Below are positions 1 through 9,146 of a stretch of DNA of 34,630 nucleotides, piece after piece. The stretch's first letter is position 1. Each line of letters opens with the position of its first letter. The stretch lies in IMG/VR virus record IMGVR_UViG_3300025099_000076, positions 1 through 34,630 of that record; one strand, written 5' to 3'. A program made the position numbers and the translations under genes. The DNA is from a virus. The notes under the pieces were generated by a model. That model did no database searches, was not told the DNA's origin, and worked only from the letters and a program-made list of their open reading frames with translations.

Positions 1-451
1 CTTGAAATATAGTTAAGTTAGTATCTTCAGCAAAGGTTTTCTGAATAGATCCATTTGCGGGATCTAAACTTTTTGTAATTTCTTGCCCAACAGAAAATAC
101 ATTGGTTTGGTTAAAATCTCTATTAGGATTGTATGGTCCAGAATAAATTAATGAAGCGGATCTATTTCTTTGAATAGGGTTAACTAAATTTAAGTATGCT
201 CTATTTCCTAAACTCATAGCATCTTCATTAAATCCTCCTTTAATTCTTGTTTCTTCTATAAACCAATTATTTAAATCTGCAAAGTCAGCTTGTCCAGGAA
301 ATTGAGGATACCCACTCGGTGCTATATCATCTGGTAACCCAGGCCACACAGGTTTATCATCTCTAACAGGAGGTGATCCAATATTTAAATCTGCTTCGAT
401 TTTTTTTAACCAAAAAGAATTGTAGTATTTAACGGGAATAATAAAACTCAT
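1..451 (-). CDS. large phage tail/virion protein, 5' part only
   Basis: The ATG at 451 opens a frame that stays open to the left edge of the window, so only the first 150 residues are visible. The protein starts MSFIIPVKYYNSFWLKK and contains WFIEETRIKGGFNEDAM near residue 75 and FAEDTNLTIFQ at the end of the visible part. I recall this WF(I/V)EE.RI.GG and FAEDTNL pattern from large tail-associated proteins of marine and Bacteroidetes podoviruses, sitting beside the nozzle gene as here. It follows the 1423-aa gene by 9 bases on the same strand, so the two are probably co-transcribed and co-assembled. The exact role (tail barrel, stopper or adhesin base) cannot be told from the fragment. Confidence 0.8.
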   Translation of the reverse strand, partial: MSFIIPVKYYNSFWLKKIEADLNIGSPPVRDDKPVWPGLPDDIAPSGYPQFPGQADFADLNNWFIEETRIKGGFNEDAMSLGNRAYLNLVNPIQRNRSASLIYSGPYNPNRDFNQTNVFSVGQEITKSLDPANGSIQKTFAEDTNLTIFQ

Positions 452-460
452 AACTTTAAA

Positions 461-3400
461 TTAACATGAATATTGATTGTTCCAAGGTCGGAAAATAGTT
501 GATTGAATAGTAGATTTAGCTCCTTCACCATCTTCAGCTTCAAAAGTTAATTCAATTTCAACATCATTACATCTTTTATATGTAGTACCATAGTAGTTTA
601 ATCCAGTATTAGCAGCACCAAACGAGGTTCCATTATCGTTATTAGTTGGTAAACCACCCCAATATAAATATTGATCTGGTATTTGACCACTATAAAACGC
701 GTCAAAACTAGTAGTTGGTTGAATTGAAGCATTTTCATAAGGACCTCCAAATCTATCTAAAGAGTTAATGTTAAAAGATTGCGCTGGACTAACAGGTAAC
801 CACCAAAACCAAGCTTTTACATCCATACCTATGTATAATCCAGCAGTGGATTGGTCTCCATTGTAATCAGTTGTAGCATTTAAATTTTCACAAAGCTGAT
901 ACAAATTATTTGCACATGGAATATCATTAAAACCAACAACAGTAGCAGAAAGTAATGATAATGTTAAATCTCTTTTCTTATCATTATTAATTGCTCCGTT
1001 GTCAATAAGATTTCCATTAAATACTCTACTACTCGATGGAAAAGTACCACCTGATGTACTACTAGGTAAAGCCACTCCCGCAAGAGGAACGCCGTATCCA
1101 TTATTCCAATCCGGTGCGTATCCAGTTTGTATAGCTGGTGGAGAGTAATTAGTGTTAGGTTTTGAATTAGATAACACAGCGGTAAAGTTAAAATTTAAAG
1201 CTGTATTGTTATATACAAATTTTAAATAAAAAGTATAAGTAAACAATTGTGGATCAAACCCGCAAAATCTATCTTTAGTGTTTCTAATCTTAAATCTACC
1301 AGCGAAGTCAGGAACAATCGCCCATCCTGAAGACGGAGTACCATTACCATCTACTACACTTTCTAAAGTACATATAGTATTAGGATCTAAAATAGGGATA
1401 TTGGCCGCATCTAATGGAAAAAATAAATTAGTAACATCAACTGGTGAAGTATTATTAGCGTTCACTTCGTTTAAGTCAAATTTTATATCGCTAACAGCAG
1501 TTGCTATGGGAAATATATCCCCATTGATTACGTCAAAGTTTAATTCGCTAACGTTACCTGTTGTTGTTGTCTCCCAAAAAATATTTAAATTAGAAAATGT
1601 AGGTTTAGTTTCAAAAACTGTTAAAGAAGGAACCATTCCTTCATCTCTTGTTAAACCTATTTTACCATTAGTTGCAAGTATACCAAGTAATGGATTTTCT
1701 TCAGACTTATAAATAGTTCCAGGAGGATTAAACGTAAAAGTGCCACTATTAACCCACGCAGCAGTATTTATGGACTGATTCAATGTCACTTTAGAATCGC
1801 CAGCAGAAGTAGAATCTTCATAATAACTTAAAACATAAACTTCATCTGTTTCATCTATTAAAGTATTTCCATTTAAATTATCTACTGCTGTAACTAAAGA
1901 GCCTACATCTACATTATCTAGAAACCCAGACAATTGTTGAGTTGCAGAACTTGTTCCAGCACCTCTTAATGGTGCAGATGGTCTTTCGTTAGTTACTCCA
2001 AAATCATTTAAAGTTCCTAATGTTACTACTTTTTCTAAATTAGTTCCAGGATAATATTGTCTATTACTTACACTTCCACCATCAAACACATTTTCTACTC
2101 TATAGGAAAGAAAAACTGAAGAAGAAAACCCTCTTTGAGTTGGAGCGATATCATTTAAATCTTTAGGCACTTTGTTTATATTATCACCAAAAACACTTAC
2201 TGTTGCTGTTACATTAGACGTTTCAGCTGTAGATAATATACCATTGTTAAGTACTCCAGGTAAATATACATTGTAATAATCTTGTTCTTGCTGTTTTATT
2301 ACTACCGCATAAGAATAAAATCCTAATAAATTTGGTTCTACACTTGGTTGAAAAACAAACGTTGCATCTCCACTCCCAGGAGTTGATGGATTTTCTATTG
2401 TAATAATATCCCCATCTTCATATCCTATTCCATAGTTTACTACTATTGGTAAATCTTTAGTATACACAAAATAACCATCCGCATCGACAATCCCTTGAAT
2501 TTGTAATCCTGTTCCCGAACCACCTAAACAATCATATATATTTGGAACTACTGTAGGAGGATAATTTCCTGGAGTAGCTCCCGCATAAAGATTTGTAATA
2601 GCATTGTATGATCGTTGATAACCTTTAAAAACTCCTGGATATCCACTAGGACCTTGCTCGGGGATAGGTTGATTTATTAAAACACTTATTTCATCACCAG
2701 GCCATGTATTTGTAGCTGTGATAAGATCTATGGTACTTTCAGAAAATGGATGAAAAAATGTTGATCCTTTATATGTTACTCCAGTTCCAGGATTTGTAGC
2801 AAGTTCGTCTAAAGATGATAAAATAACATCACTCGCTCTTCCGTATCTGTCTCTAAGCAAAAAACCTGCTTGATATGTTCTATTTTGTTTAACCGTATGG
2901 TTATAATATTCTTTTATTTGTTCAATAGAAGATTTTGTTCCAACACCAACTTGATAATTTAAAGATTCAATACTTGAGTGCTTATCAATATAATTTCCAT
3001 AAACAACTCTATTACCTGTTACAGATTGAGTTTGAGCTTTTATAGGTACTTTATCACTAGTTCTGGTTAATTCACTTTCTGGAAGAACTCTGTAAGGAGC
3101 TCTAGATTGATAAGTATATTTTATTTTGTCTGTAGTATTATTTGAAAACTCAGCACTAGTTATAGTATCTAATACTTTTAAAGTTGTTTCATTGTCATCT
3201 TTATATATTATTTCTATAGCTTTTATACCCATACTTCTTGAAGCATTGTCCCAAGATTTATTTATTGCGTTGTCAATAAAATCTGGACATGGTATGATTA
3301 AATCAATTTCTGTTATACGATTTTGAACAAAATCCACGTCAGTAGCATCATATGCTCTTTGTTGATCTGGGTATAAAAAATAGCCATATTGATCAGGTTG

Positions 3401-4732
3401 AAAACAAGCTTGAGTAAAAGGAGATATAATAGAATACTCCTTATCTTTAAATAAAAATCTATAAGCAAATCTTACAAACTTATCTTTTAAGTACTCACAA
3501 TCACCAGGCCATTCATCATTATAATAAGGATTAACCAAAGAAAAATAATAAGTATCATTAGCACTCCAACCCTCATCGGCTTGCAACTCAGTAGCGTTAT
3601 ATGCTGGCCATCCGCCATCAGCTAATGATGGTGTAAAAAAACTATTACCTCCTGATTCATTTATTTCATATACGGCTTGCCAACCAGAACCTGGTTCATC
3701 AGCATTGTAAACCCAAAGTTCTCCTTGGTCACAAACATGCGGAAATACTCCTCCACTTATTTCATTAAATAAAGGAATAGGGGAATGTTCTAGTTTAAAA
3801 GTATTAACTGTAAGAAAATTAGGAGATTCTCCAACACTTACTCCAGAAGGAGGAAGTTGTCTACTGCAAGTATCTTTCATGGTGGAAAGTTCCGCAACAG
3901 TTAACTCTAGAACCGCAGTTCCTTCTTTACTTTGTATTTCTACTCTATCATTATCATTGTAACCAACCCCTGCGTTAACAATATTAACACTAGTTAAATT
4001 GCCGGTAATAGGATTAGTTGAATTAACCTCCACGACAAGACCAAAACCGGTGGTAGATCCTTGATTCACGGTGCTGTAAGCTATATCAGTAGGCCAGAAT
4101 ATAGGACTAGGAGCTGTTCCACCACCACCAGATATTACAGCAATACTAACTACTTCGTCAGAAAGTAAAGATATTGGATTCCATGGATAGTATTTAGCAA
4201 CTGATATTAAATCTTCATTGTTGTAGTAAAACTCATCATCTCTAGCGGTGTTAATATTTATTTTTCTAGGTTGGTTTCTATTGTCTGTCCAAAACAGTAA
4301 ATCTTCTATTAAGTCAGCATTTTCTATAGGAGCAGATAATGAAAAATTAAGAAAACTTCCTGAGCATAGAACTGAATAACTATTATTGGTAGTATCTAGT
4401 TCTATTATACTTGAAGTTATACCAGGTGTTGACATTTCTCCAGAAAAATTCTGTATATTAACAGAAGAAGAACAATCAAGAAAATTAGTTACAAAAAGAT
4501 AAACTCTTTGTCTTACGTCATCTATGCATTTACCTATAACCTCTACATTACATTCAGGTAATTCTATTAATTTAGCATTACCTAATGCTACGTGTAAAGC
4601 ACCTACATCATCTCCTTCTGTTTGACTAATAGAAACATTTAGGGCATCTCTATACTCTCCTTTAGGTACTAATCTATCGTCTAAGTCTTTATTCATCTTA
4701 GACTTTATAAACGTAGTTTTTATTTCCGCCAT
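461..4732 (-). CDS. 1423-aa tail nozzle/stabilisation-like virion protein
   Basis: This is the largest gene in the window. Its N-terminus, residues about 9-52, carries MNKDLDDRLVPKGEYRDALN followed by GALHVALGN. That signature (a few or no N-terminal residues, then NKD.D.RL.P.GEYR.A.N and a GAL...GN turn) starts the beta-rich tail nozzle or tube-end proteins of podoviruses, including crAss-like and marine phages. The rest is Asn/Thr/Gly-rich with many beta-type stretches and no signal peptide. It lies immediately downstream of the 388-aa ring-like protein (4 bases), as expected for portal-ring-nozzle order. A role as the distal tail/nozzle protein is inferred from position, size and the N-terminal motif. 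No enzymatic domain is evident. Confidence 0.75.
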   Translation of the reverse strand: MAEIKTTFIKSKMNKDLDDRLVPKGEYRDALNVSISQTEGDDVGALHVALGNAKLIELPECNVEVIGKCIDDVRQRVYLFVTNFLDCSSSVNIQNFSGEMSTPGITSSIIELDTTNNSYSVLCSGSFLNFSLSAPIENADLIEDLLFWTDNRNQPRKININTARDDEFYYNNEDLISVAKYYPWNPISLLSDEVVSIAVISGGGGTAPSPIFWPTDIAYSTVNQGSTTGFGLVVEVNSTNPITGNLTSVNIVNAGVGYNDNDRVEIQSKEGTAVLELTVAELSTMKDTCSRQLPPSGVSVGESPNFLTVNTFKLEHSPIPLFNEISGGVFPHVCDQGELWVYNADEPGSGWQAVYEINESGGNSFFTPSLADGGWPAYNATELQADEGWSANDTYYFSLVNPYYNDEWPGDCEYLKDKFVRFAYRFLFKDKEYSIISPFTQACFQPDQYGYFLYPDQQRAYDATDVDFVQNRITEIDLIIPCPDFIDNAINKSWDNASRSMGIKAIEIIYKDDNETTLKVLDTITSAEFSNNTTDKIKYTYQSRAPYRVLPESELTRTSDKVPIKAQTQSVTGNRVVYGNYIDKHSSIESLNYQVGVGTKSSIEQIKEYYNHTVKQNRTYQAGFLLRDRYGRASDVILSSLDELATNPGTGVTYKGSTFFHPFSESTIDLITATNTWPGDEISVLINQPIPEQGPSGYPGVFKGYQRSYNAITNLYAGATPGNYPPTVVPNIYDCLGGSGTGLQIQGIVDADGYFVYTKDLPIVVNYGIGYEDGDIITIENPSTPGSGDATFVFQPSVEPNLLGFYSYAVVIKQQEQDYYNVYLPGVLNNGILSTAETSNVTATVSVFGDNINKVPKDLNDIAPTQRGFSSSVFLSYRVENVFDGGSVSNRQYYPGTNLEKVVTLGTLNDFGVTNERPSAPLRGAGTSSATQQLSGFLDNVDVGSLVTAVDNLNGNTLIDETDEVYVLSYYEDSTSAGDSKVTLNQSINTAAWVNSGTFTFNPPGTIYKSEENPLLGILATNGKIGLTRDEGMVPSLTVFETKPTFSNLNIFWETTTTGNVSELNFDVINGDIFPIATAVSDIKFDLNEVNANNTSPVDVTNLFFPLDAANIPILDPNTICTLESVVDGNGTPSSGWAIVPDFAGRFKIRNTKDRFCGFDPQLFTYTFYLKFVYNNTALNFNFTAVLSNSKPNTNYSPPAIQTGYAPDWNNGYGVPLAGVALPSSTSGGTFPSSSRVFNGNLIDNGAINNDKKRDLTLSLLSATVVGFNDIPCANNLYQLCENLNATTDYNGDQSTAGLYIGMDVKAWFWWLPVSPAQSFNINSLDRFGGPYENASIQPTTSFDAFYSGQIPDQYLYWGGLPTNNDNGTSFGAANTGLNYYGTTYKRCNDVEIELTFEAEDGEGAKSTIQSTIFRPWNNQYSC

Positions 4733-4736
4733 TTAA

Positions 4737-5903
4737 TTAATGTTTAATCCATTTAGATTTTCCTCTCATTACTTGAGTAAATTCTCCTAGCTTAATGTTT
4801 TGTAATCTTATTTTAGCATTTCGTAGAGTTGCTCTTCTATCTTTTTTAAATCTTTGTACGATGTGTTCTGGTATGTTTCTTCGTGTAGATAAAATGCTAT
4901 AAGCAATATGCATGTACATAGCTTCTTCGGCCATCTTAGGAACCTTAGTATCTTTGTCTAATGCTAGACCATCTGATATATACGAAAAGGTTATTAATGC
5001 TCCTTGTAAACTACTAGAAAAAGACATTGTCCCTGTTCTTTCGTTAATTGTAAACCAGCCGTTCATTTGAGCTGTTTGAGGAGTTAAGCCATACATTCTT
5101 CCATACCAATTTAAAGATGGATAATATCCCCAATAATCTCCCCATGGATAGTTTTGCCAATTTTGAGCCCAATCCCATTGTTGGTTTTTCCAACGTTCTT
5201 CTACTAATGATTGAGCGGCTTCATTGTTATTACTAAATGAGTTTTGTGTTGGTATGCCTTGATCATCTTGTAAAGGTAGTTCAGTAGGGTTAGAAGTTAA
5301 AACTGTAGGATATATTATTCTTTCTACTCCACCACCATCTACCCAAGATAATTTCACATAATTAACATAATCTTGTGGAAGAGGCAATGAGCAGCTAGGA
5401 GGTATAGTTAATTCTTGAGAGTTAACACTTTTTAAAGTATCATAACTAAATTCTTGTAATCCTCTTTTAGCATGAAACAATACATCAGTTCTTCTTACTC
5501 TAGGTATTATATTATCAGGGCCAACATATGCTACTAAAAAGTTATCTATAACATCATTTAGTTTTATATATTCATACCCACCATAATTGTCTTCTACCGT
5601 AGGTACTGTTAACTGAATAACCACATTAGAACTTACAACACCTATTCCATTTGGCCAAGTTATTTGACTACCATTAGGTGCAGAAATATAAGATTCGTTT
5701 TGTGGTATTAACGTAGAATTACCAGCTAAGTCTATAACATAAATATTATAATTTGAAGCTTCTGCAATTTGATTACCAGAAAAATCAAAAGCACTAATCA
5801 AAGGCGTGTTAAAGCCTACGTTGTAAATGTCTTGTCCAGCAGAAACCCAAAAAGGTTGTTGACCAGAGTAGTATTGTGCATTAGTTTCAGTTAGTAAACC
5901 CAT
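4737..5903 (-). CDS. head-tail connector/ring-like structural protein, 388 aa
   Basis: The N-terminal third is beta-rich and Asn/Ser-rich. From about residue 110 it contains DVIDNFLVAYVGPDNIIPRV and RTDVLFHAKRGLQEFSYDTL, followed by a LPQDYVNYVKLSWVD segment and a basic helical C-terminus. I associate this middle pattern with ring or adaptor proteins that stack between portal and tail nozzle in podoviruses (tail-tube A-like). It lies between another ring candidate (268 aa) and the nozzle-like gene with only 3-4 bases between genes, which supports a head-tail interface role. A Trp/Tyr-rich stretch around residues 235-265 is unusual and may contact neighbours. Confidence 0.65.
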   Translation of the reverse strand: MGLLTETNAQYYSGQQPFWVSAGQDIYNVGFNTPLISAFDFSGNQIAEASNYNIYVIDLAGNSTLIPQNESYISAPNGSQITWPNGIGVVSSNVVIQLTVPTVEDNYGGYEYIKLNDVIDNFLVAYVGPDNIIPRVRRTDVLFHAKRGLQEFSYDTLKSVNSQELTIPPSCSLPLPQDYVNYVKLSWVDGGGVERIIYPTVLTSNPTELPLQDDQGIPTQNSFSNNNEAAQSLVEERWKNQQWDWAQNWQNYPWGDYWGYYPSLNWYGRMYGLTPQTAQMNGWFTINERTGTMSFSSSLQGALITFSYISDGLALDKDTKVPKMAEEAMYMHIAYSILSTRRNIPEHIVQRFKKDRRATLRNAKIRLQNIKLGEFTQVMRGKSKWIKH

Positions 5904-5906
5904 ATC

Positions 5907-6713
5907 TTATTGTTTTTCTAAAGTTTCTTCTTGTTGAATTTTTTGAGTGGCTACTTGCACTATTTGTGGATCTCGTATAACTACACCAGCATAAAACAAA
6001 ATATTAATAACTACCTCTGTTTGCTCTGAGTTATGTAATTCAAAATTTACAGAGCCACTTAAAGGATTTACAACTCCAGAAGTTCCCGGTGGTGCGTATA
6101 TATATTGTCCTAATGTACCAACTGTGTACGCCCAAACAACATCTTCAGGTTTTTTAATGTAATCAATTAAAATAGATCCTTCAGTTATCGGTGGTATGGT
6201 TGTAAGATTTTTACCTAAATTAATAGAAGTAGGTTTAGCAAATATTTTATTTCTTTCATAAAGATATATAGGCCAAGACTTAGATGGTGCTGTTAATTTA
6301 GACCTAGACACTAAATTAAATTCATGCCTATCAACGGGTTGTAGCTCAACATATTCATCACTAAAGTTGTAAGTATTGGCAACGCCAGGTACTTGTAAAA
6401 AGTCTCTAAACGTAACTCCTCCTAATCTATACAAGTCTTCAGGCACATCAAAACCTCCACCTGTGTAAGTAGGAAATTCTTCAGTTCTAAATACTTCTAG
6501 TTTCTCTTCAGTATTTTTTAACCGATCAGCATATTCTATTTCTGTTTGTGGAGTACGGGAATATAGATTTAAGTCTTCGAAATACCTTTCAAAGATTTCC
6601 CTTTGGACTTGAGTTGCTATCTTATTGAATTCAAAAGGTGTCATGTAACCTCTTTGTTCTTTATTAAGAATCAATAAGACTGTTTGATATACATCGTTTA
6701 CGTTTATAGCCAT
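5907..6713 (-). CDS. connector/ring-like structural protein, 268 aa
   Basis: I take the start as the ATG at 6713 (MAINVNDVYQTVLLILNKEQ). The frame is open upstream to 6743, but those ten extra codons (MRRFFFKILQ) are read out of a rho-independent terminator and are unlikely to be translated. N-terminal residues 1-60 look helical, with NKEQRGYMTPFEFNKIATQV and then a QREIFERYFEDLN segment, a pattern I recall from virion ring proteins of crAss-like and marine podoviruses. The C-terminal half is beta-rich and ends in a helix before QEETLEKQ. Position directly after the terminator suggests that it starts a new transcript for the ring, nozzle and tail genes. Confidence 0.65.
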   Translation of the reverse strand: MAINVNDVYQTVLLILNKEQRGYMTPFEFNKIATQVQREIFERYFEDLNLYSRTPQTEIEYADRLKNTEEKLEVFRTEEFPTYTGGGFDVPEDLYRLGGVTFRDFLQVPGVANTYNFSDEYVELQPVDRHEFNLVSRSKLTAPSKSWPIYLYERNKIFAKPTSINLGKNLTTIPPITEGSILIDYIKKPEDVVWAYTVGTLGQYIYAPPGTSGVVNPLSGSVNFELHNSEQTEVVINILFYAGVVIRDPQIVQVATQKIQQEETLEKQ

Positions 6714-6725
6714 TTGTAATATTTT

Positions 6726-6750
6726 AAAAAAAAAGCGGCGCAAGGGCCGC
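6726..6750 (-). terminator. rho-independent terminator after the 251-aa gene
   Basis: Read on the minus strand there is a GCGGC/GCCGC stem with a 6-base loop (6735-6750) followed by nine Ts (complement of 6726-6734). It lies 18 bases after the 251-aa stop and just before the 268-aa gene. It is a classic intrinsic terminator and also explains why the 268-aa protein should start at 6713, not 6743. Confidence 0.85.
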
Positions 6751-6768
6751 CTTTATTATTATCACACG

Positions 6769-7524
6769 TTAAGAAAGTTTTTTCTGTATAGATTTAAATA
6801 CTTCCAATCCTTCATCAGTCTGAAACCAGGACGCCATTGCGGAATAAGGGTTTTCATCAAAAGGAATTGTCATTAACTTCTTTCCATTACTTGCCCAACT
6901 AAATGTTCGGTTATCTTGAGAAAGTTTAATAATTCTATTTTCAACAGCTTTTATAGCAATGCTTCTAAGCTGTACATTTTCATCATTAACTAAATCTAAG
7001 AAGAGTTTAGGTTTTCTTTTAGCAAATATCAATAAATCTCTTTTAATCTCTCTAGAACTCATCTTATTAACTCTAGAACCTTCTTCAACTCTCATTATAG
7101 CTTCAGCTTGTTCTATGTCTAATGTTTTAGCAATATTTAATGCATCAATTTCTAGTTCAATATCTTCTATATCGTATTGTGCTATTATCTGTGGCCTATG
7201 CTCTATATATTCTCTTGTGCGTTTAGGGTGATAAAGTGATAATAGTTTTTGTAAGTTTTGTTGTTCTTTTGGAACAAACAATCTTCCATCTTGAAATACA
7301 ATATGCCCCATAGTCGCGGTTCCGCTTTGTTCATCTACAAATGGAGAGGACATGTTGGTAGCGTATCGTAATTCTCTTTGTTCGCCAGACACTTCATCAA
7401 AATATAATAATGGAGATCTAGCGCTATGCCTAGAACTTAATCTTAGTGTTAAAGGCTTTTTATTGATTAACGTGTAAAGTCTATCTTTTATTTCCCAATC
7501 TTTGGGAGTTGCTGTTGTTTTCAT
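6769..7524 (-). CDS. conserved virion-region protein, 251 aa
   Basis: I recognise the pattern from marine phage genomes but not a function. Seen features are SRHSARSPLLYFDEVSGEQR near residue 30, SPFVDEQSGTATMGHIVFQDG near residues 60-80, an acidic helical centre (EDIELEIDALNIAKTLDIEQ, AEAIMRVEEGS) and a C-terminal SWASNGKKLMTIPFDENPYS followed by a helix. No signal peptide or catalytic motif is seen. The gene is alone between two strong terminators, directly after the major capsid gene, so its dosage may be set separately from the rest of the virion block. A capsid or head-associated protein is the simplest guess. Confidence 0.7.
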   Translation of the reverse strand: MKTTATPKDWEIKDRLYTLINKKPLTLRLSSRHSARSPLLYFDEVSGEQRELRYATNMSSPFVDEQSGTATMGHIVFQDGRLFVPKEQQNLQKLLSLYHPKRTREYIEHRPQIIAQYDIEDIELEIDALNIAKTLDIEQAEAIMRVEEGSRVNKMSSREIKRDLLIFAKRKPKLFLDLVNDENVQLRSIAIKAVENRIIKLSQDNRTFSWASNGKKLMTIPFDENPYSAMASWFQTDEGLEVFKSIQKKLS

Positions 7525-7536
7525 AATATAATATAA

Positions 7537-7572
7537 TAAAAAAATAAAAACTAGGGTGCCGAAACACCCTAG
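7537..7572 (-). terminator. rho-independent terminator after the major capsid gene
   Basis: A perfect 8-bp stem CTAGGGTG/CACCCTAG with a 6-base loop spans 7551-7572. On the minus strand it is followed by a U-rich tract (TTTTTATTTTTTT) over 7550-7538. It begins 12 bases after the capsid stop codon, a usual place for a terminator or mRNA-stabilising hairpin after a highly expressed gene. Confidence 0.9.
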
Positions 7573-7584
7573 TAAAGGTTATTA

Positions 7585-9129
7585 TCAAGTAGTGAACAAG
7601 ATAAAGTTGTTAGCTGCTTGTGTTACCAAACATCTTTCAGATAGGAAGTGAACTTCCATAGCATCCAAAGAAGATGTGTAAGCTCCACCTACAGAACCTG
7701 TAACCCAAGACTTAAGTCTTCTGTCATCAGTTTCTGAAGCTCTATATCTAACGTGCAAGAATGGACGTCTGATATTTGAACCTAGCATTTGATCGTAAAC
7801 TGTTGAAGTTCCAGCAGGAACCATAACACCTTCGATATCTTTTGCTAAACCTCGAGTAGAAGCATCGTTTAGATATTTCCAGTCAGTTTTGTAGAAGTCA
7901 TAAGAACCTCTTCTAAAACCATCAAACCCAAAGTTCAATGCCATATTAGCATCATTTTCAAATAGACCATAAGAAGCTCCGTTAGCACCGCCAGCTTGAG
8001 CTGATCCATTAACGTTTGCCATCATGTTATCCATTGCTAGAGATAAAGATCTATTACAGAAAATCATGTTTTCTTCAATAGCACCTTCAAAATCTAACTG
8101 AGCTAAAATTTCATCAAAGTCAGCTAAAGCAGCGTTACCACCGCCAGCACCTGCGAAATTTTGATACTCATGTCCTCTGTCTCTTACAGCAGCAAATAAA
8201 CCTTGAGTTCCTTTGTTACCTGTAAAAGCAGCGTTAGATAAAGCAATACCAGCCACAGCAGATGTAGCAGTAGCAAGTTCACCTTCAACCATCGCCATTT
8301 CCATGTAATCTTCAAATCTTAATCTTGTTTCAGATTCAGATTTTAGATACCATAAAAATCCGGATGTTCCATCTTCAGTAGAAACTTCAACCCAACCAAT
8401 TTGAGCAGTGTCAGATCCATTGATCTCAAACTTGTCTCTTATGATTATAGGTGAGTTAGAATACTGTGTGAAATCTGGTTCAATAGAAGCTAACGCATCT
8501 GTATTAGAACCTTTCACCCATTCTGCACCGTAAACGAATACAGCTACAGGAGAATTAACACCACCAGAAGATCCTGATCCAGAGAAAACACCACCAGAAG
8601 CAGCTGTTAAGCCAGCAGCAGTATAAGGAGCAACTGTTACGTCACATTCTCTAGTTACACCAGCACCGCCACCTGTGTAGTTGCTAGGAGCAGCAGTTAC
8701 AATTACTTTCATTGTTTCACCAATTCCAGTACCTGTAGTACCATTTCCATAAACCACTAAGGTTTGGTTGATTTTGATAGCACATTCTTTATTACCTACT
8801 GTACCACCAGCTGCAGAAACATCTGGATCAATAGCAACTCTGATTGTAGTATCATCTATTACTTCACACGTCTCGTAAGCGACATGTAATCTGTTTTGTT
8901 CAGACCATACGACTTGGTCAGATGTCATTGGCATTTCAGCGCCAACCATTCTTAAGAATCCGGCAATAGTTCTATTACCATATCTTTCTACCTCTTGCTC
9001 ATAAAGCTCTGGTAGGTACTGTTGTGCGAAGTCATTATCACCATCTGTAAAAGACAAATAGTTAGTAGTTAATGTCATTCGCTTCTGAGCGGGCTCCAAA
9101 TTTGGACCCAACGCTGGATTTAAACTCAT
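7585..9129 (-). CDS. major capsid protein, 514 aa
   Basis: The N-terminus MSLNPALGPNLEPAQ followed by TLTTNYLSFTDGDNDFAQQY, LPELYEQEVERYGNR and FLRMVGAEMPMTSDQVVWSE matches the conserved start of the capsid proteins I recall from crAss-like and marine podoviruses (HK97-like fold). Size (about 490-515 aa in that group), position after a scaffold-like gene, and a strong terminator behind it agree. Residues about 120-200 form a Gly/Ala/Thr-rich stretch that may be a surface insertion, and the C-terminus has RRPFLHVRYRASETDDRRLK. It forms the icosahedral shell. The start 17 bases after the scaffold stop lacks a Shine-Dalgarno sequence. Confidence 0.9.
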   Translation of the reverse strand: MSLNPALGPNLEPAQKRMTLTTNYLSFTDGDNDFAQQYLPELYEQEVERYGNRTIAGFLRMVGAEMPMTSDQVVWSEQNRLHVAYETCEVIDDTTIRVAIDPDVSAAGGTVGNKECAIKINQTLVVYGNGTTGTGIGETMKVIVTAAPSNYTGGGAGVTRECDVTVAPYTAAGLTAASGGVFSGSGSSGGVNSPVAVFVYGAEWVKGSNTDALASIEPDFTQYSNSPIIIRDKFEINGSDTAQIGWVEVSTEDGTSGFLWYLKSESETRLRFEDYMEMAMVEGELATATSAVAGIALSNAAFTGNKGTQGLFAAVRDRGHEYQNFAGAGGGNAALADFDEILAQLDFEGAIEENMIFCNRSLSLAMDNMMANVNGSAQAGGANGASYGLFENDANMALNFGFDGFRRGSYDFYKTDWKYLNDASTRGLAKDIEGVMVPAGTSTVYDQMLGSNIRRPFLHVRYRASETDDRRLKSWVTGSVGGAYTSSLDAMEVHFLSERCLVTQAANNFILFTT

Positions 9130-9146
9130 AATTTTAAATTTTTAAG

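Noticed and set aside
368-381. 14-base match to the 16S rRNA 3' end (reverse complement of AGGAGGTGATCCAA)
   Set aside because: It lies inside the minus-strand tail gene and encodes Gly-Ser-Pro-Pro; with no rRNA around it this is chance.
2175-2187. GATAATATAAAC on the minus strand inside the nozzle gene, like part of the repeated element
   Set aside because: It has no ACGA at the right distance and lies mid-gene; similar matches in the portal and terminase genes are codon coincidences.
6714-6743. upstream start for the 268-aa ring-like gene
   Set aside because: The ten extra codons come from a rho-independent terminator stem and U-run; the start at 6713 is better.
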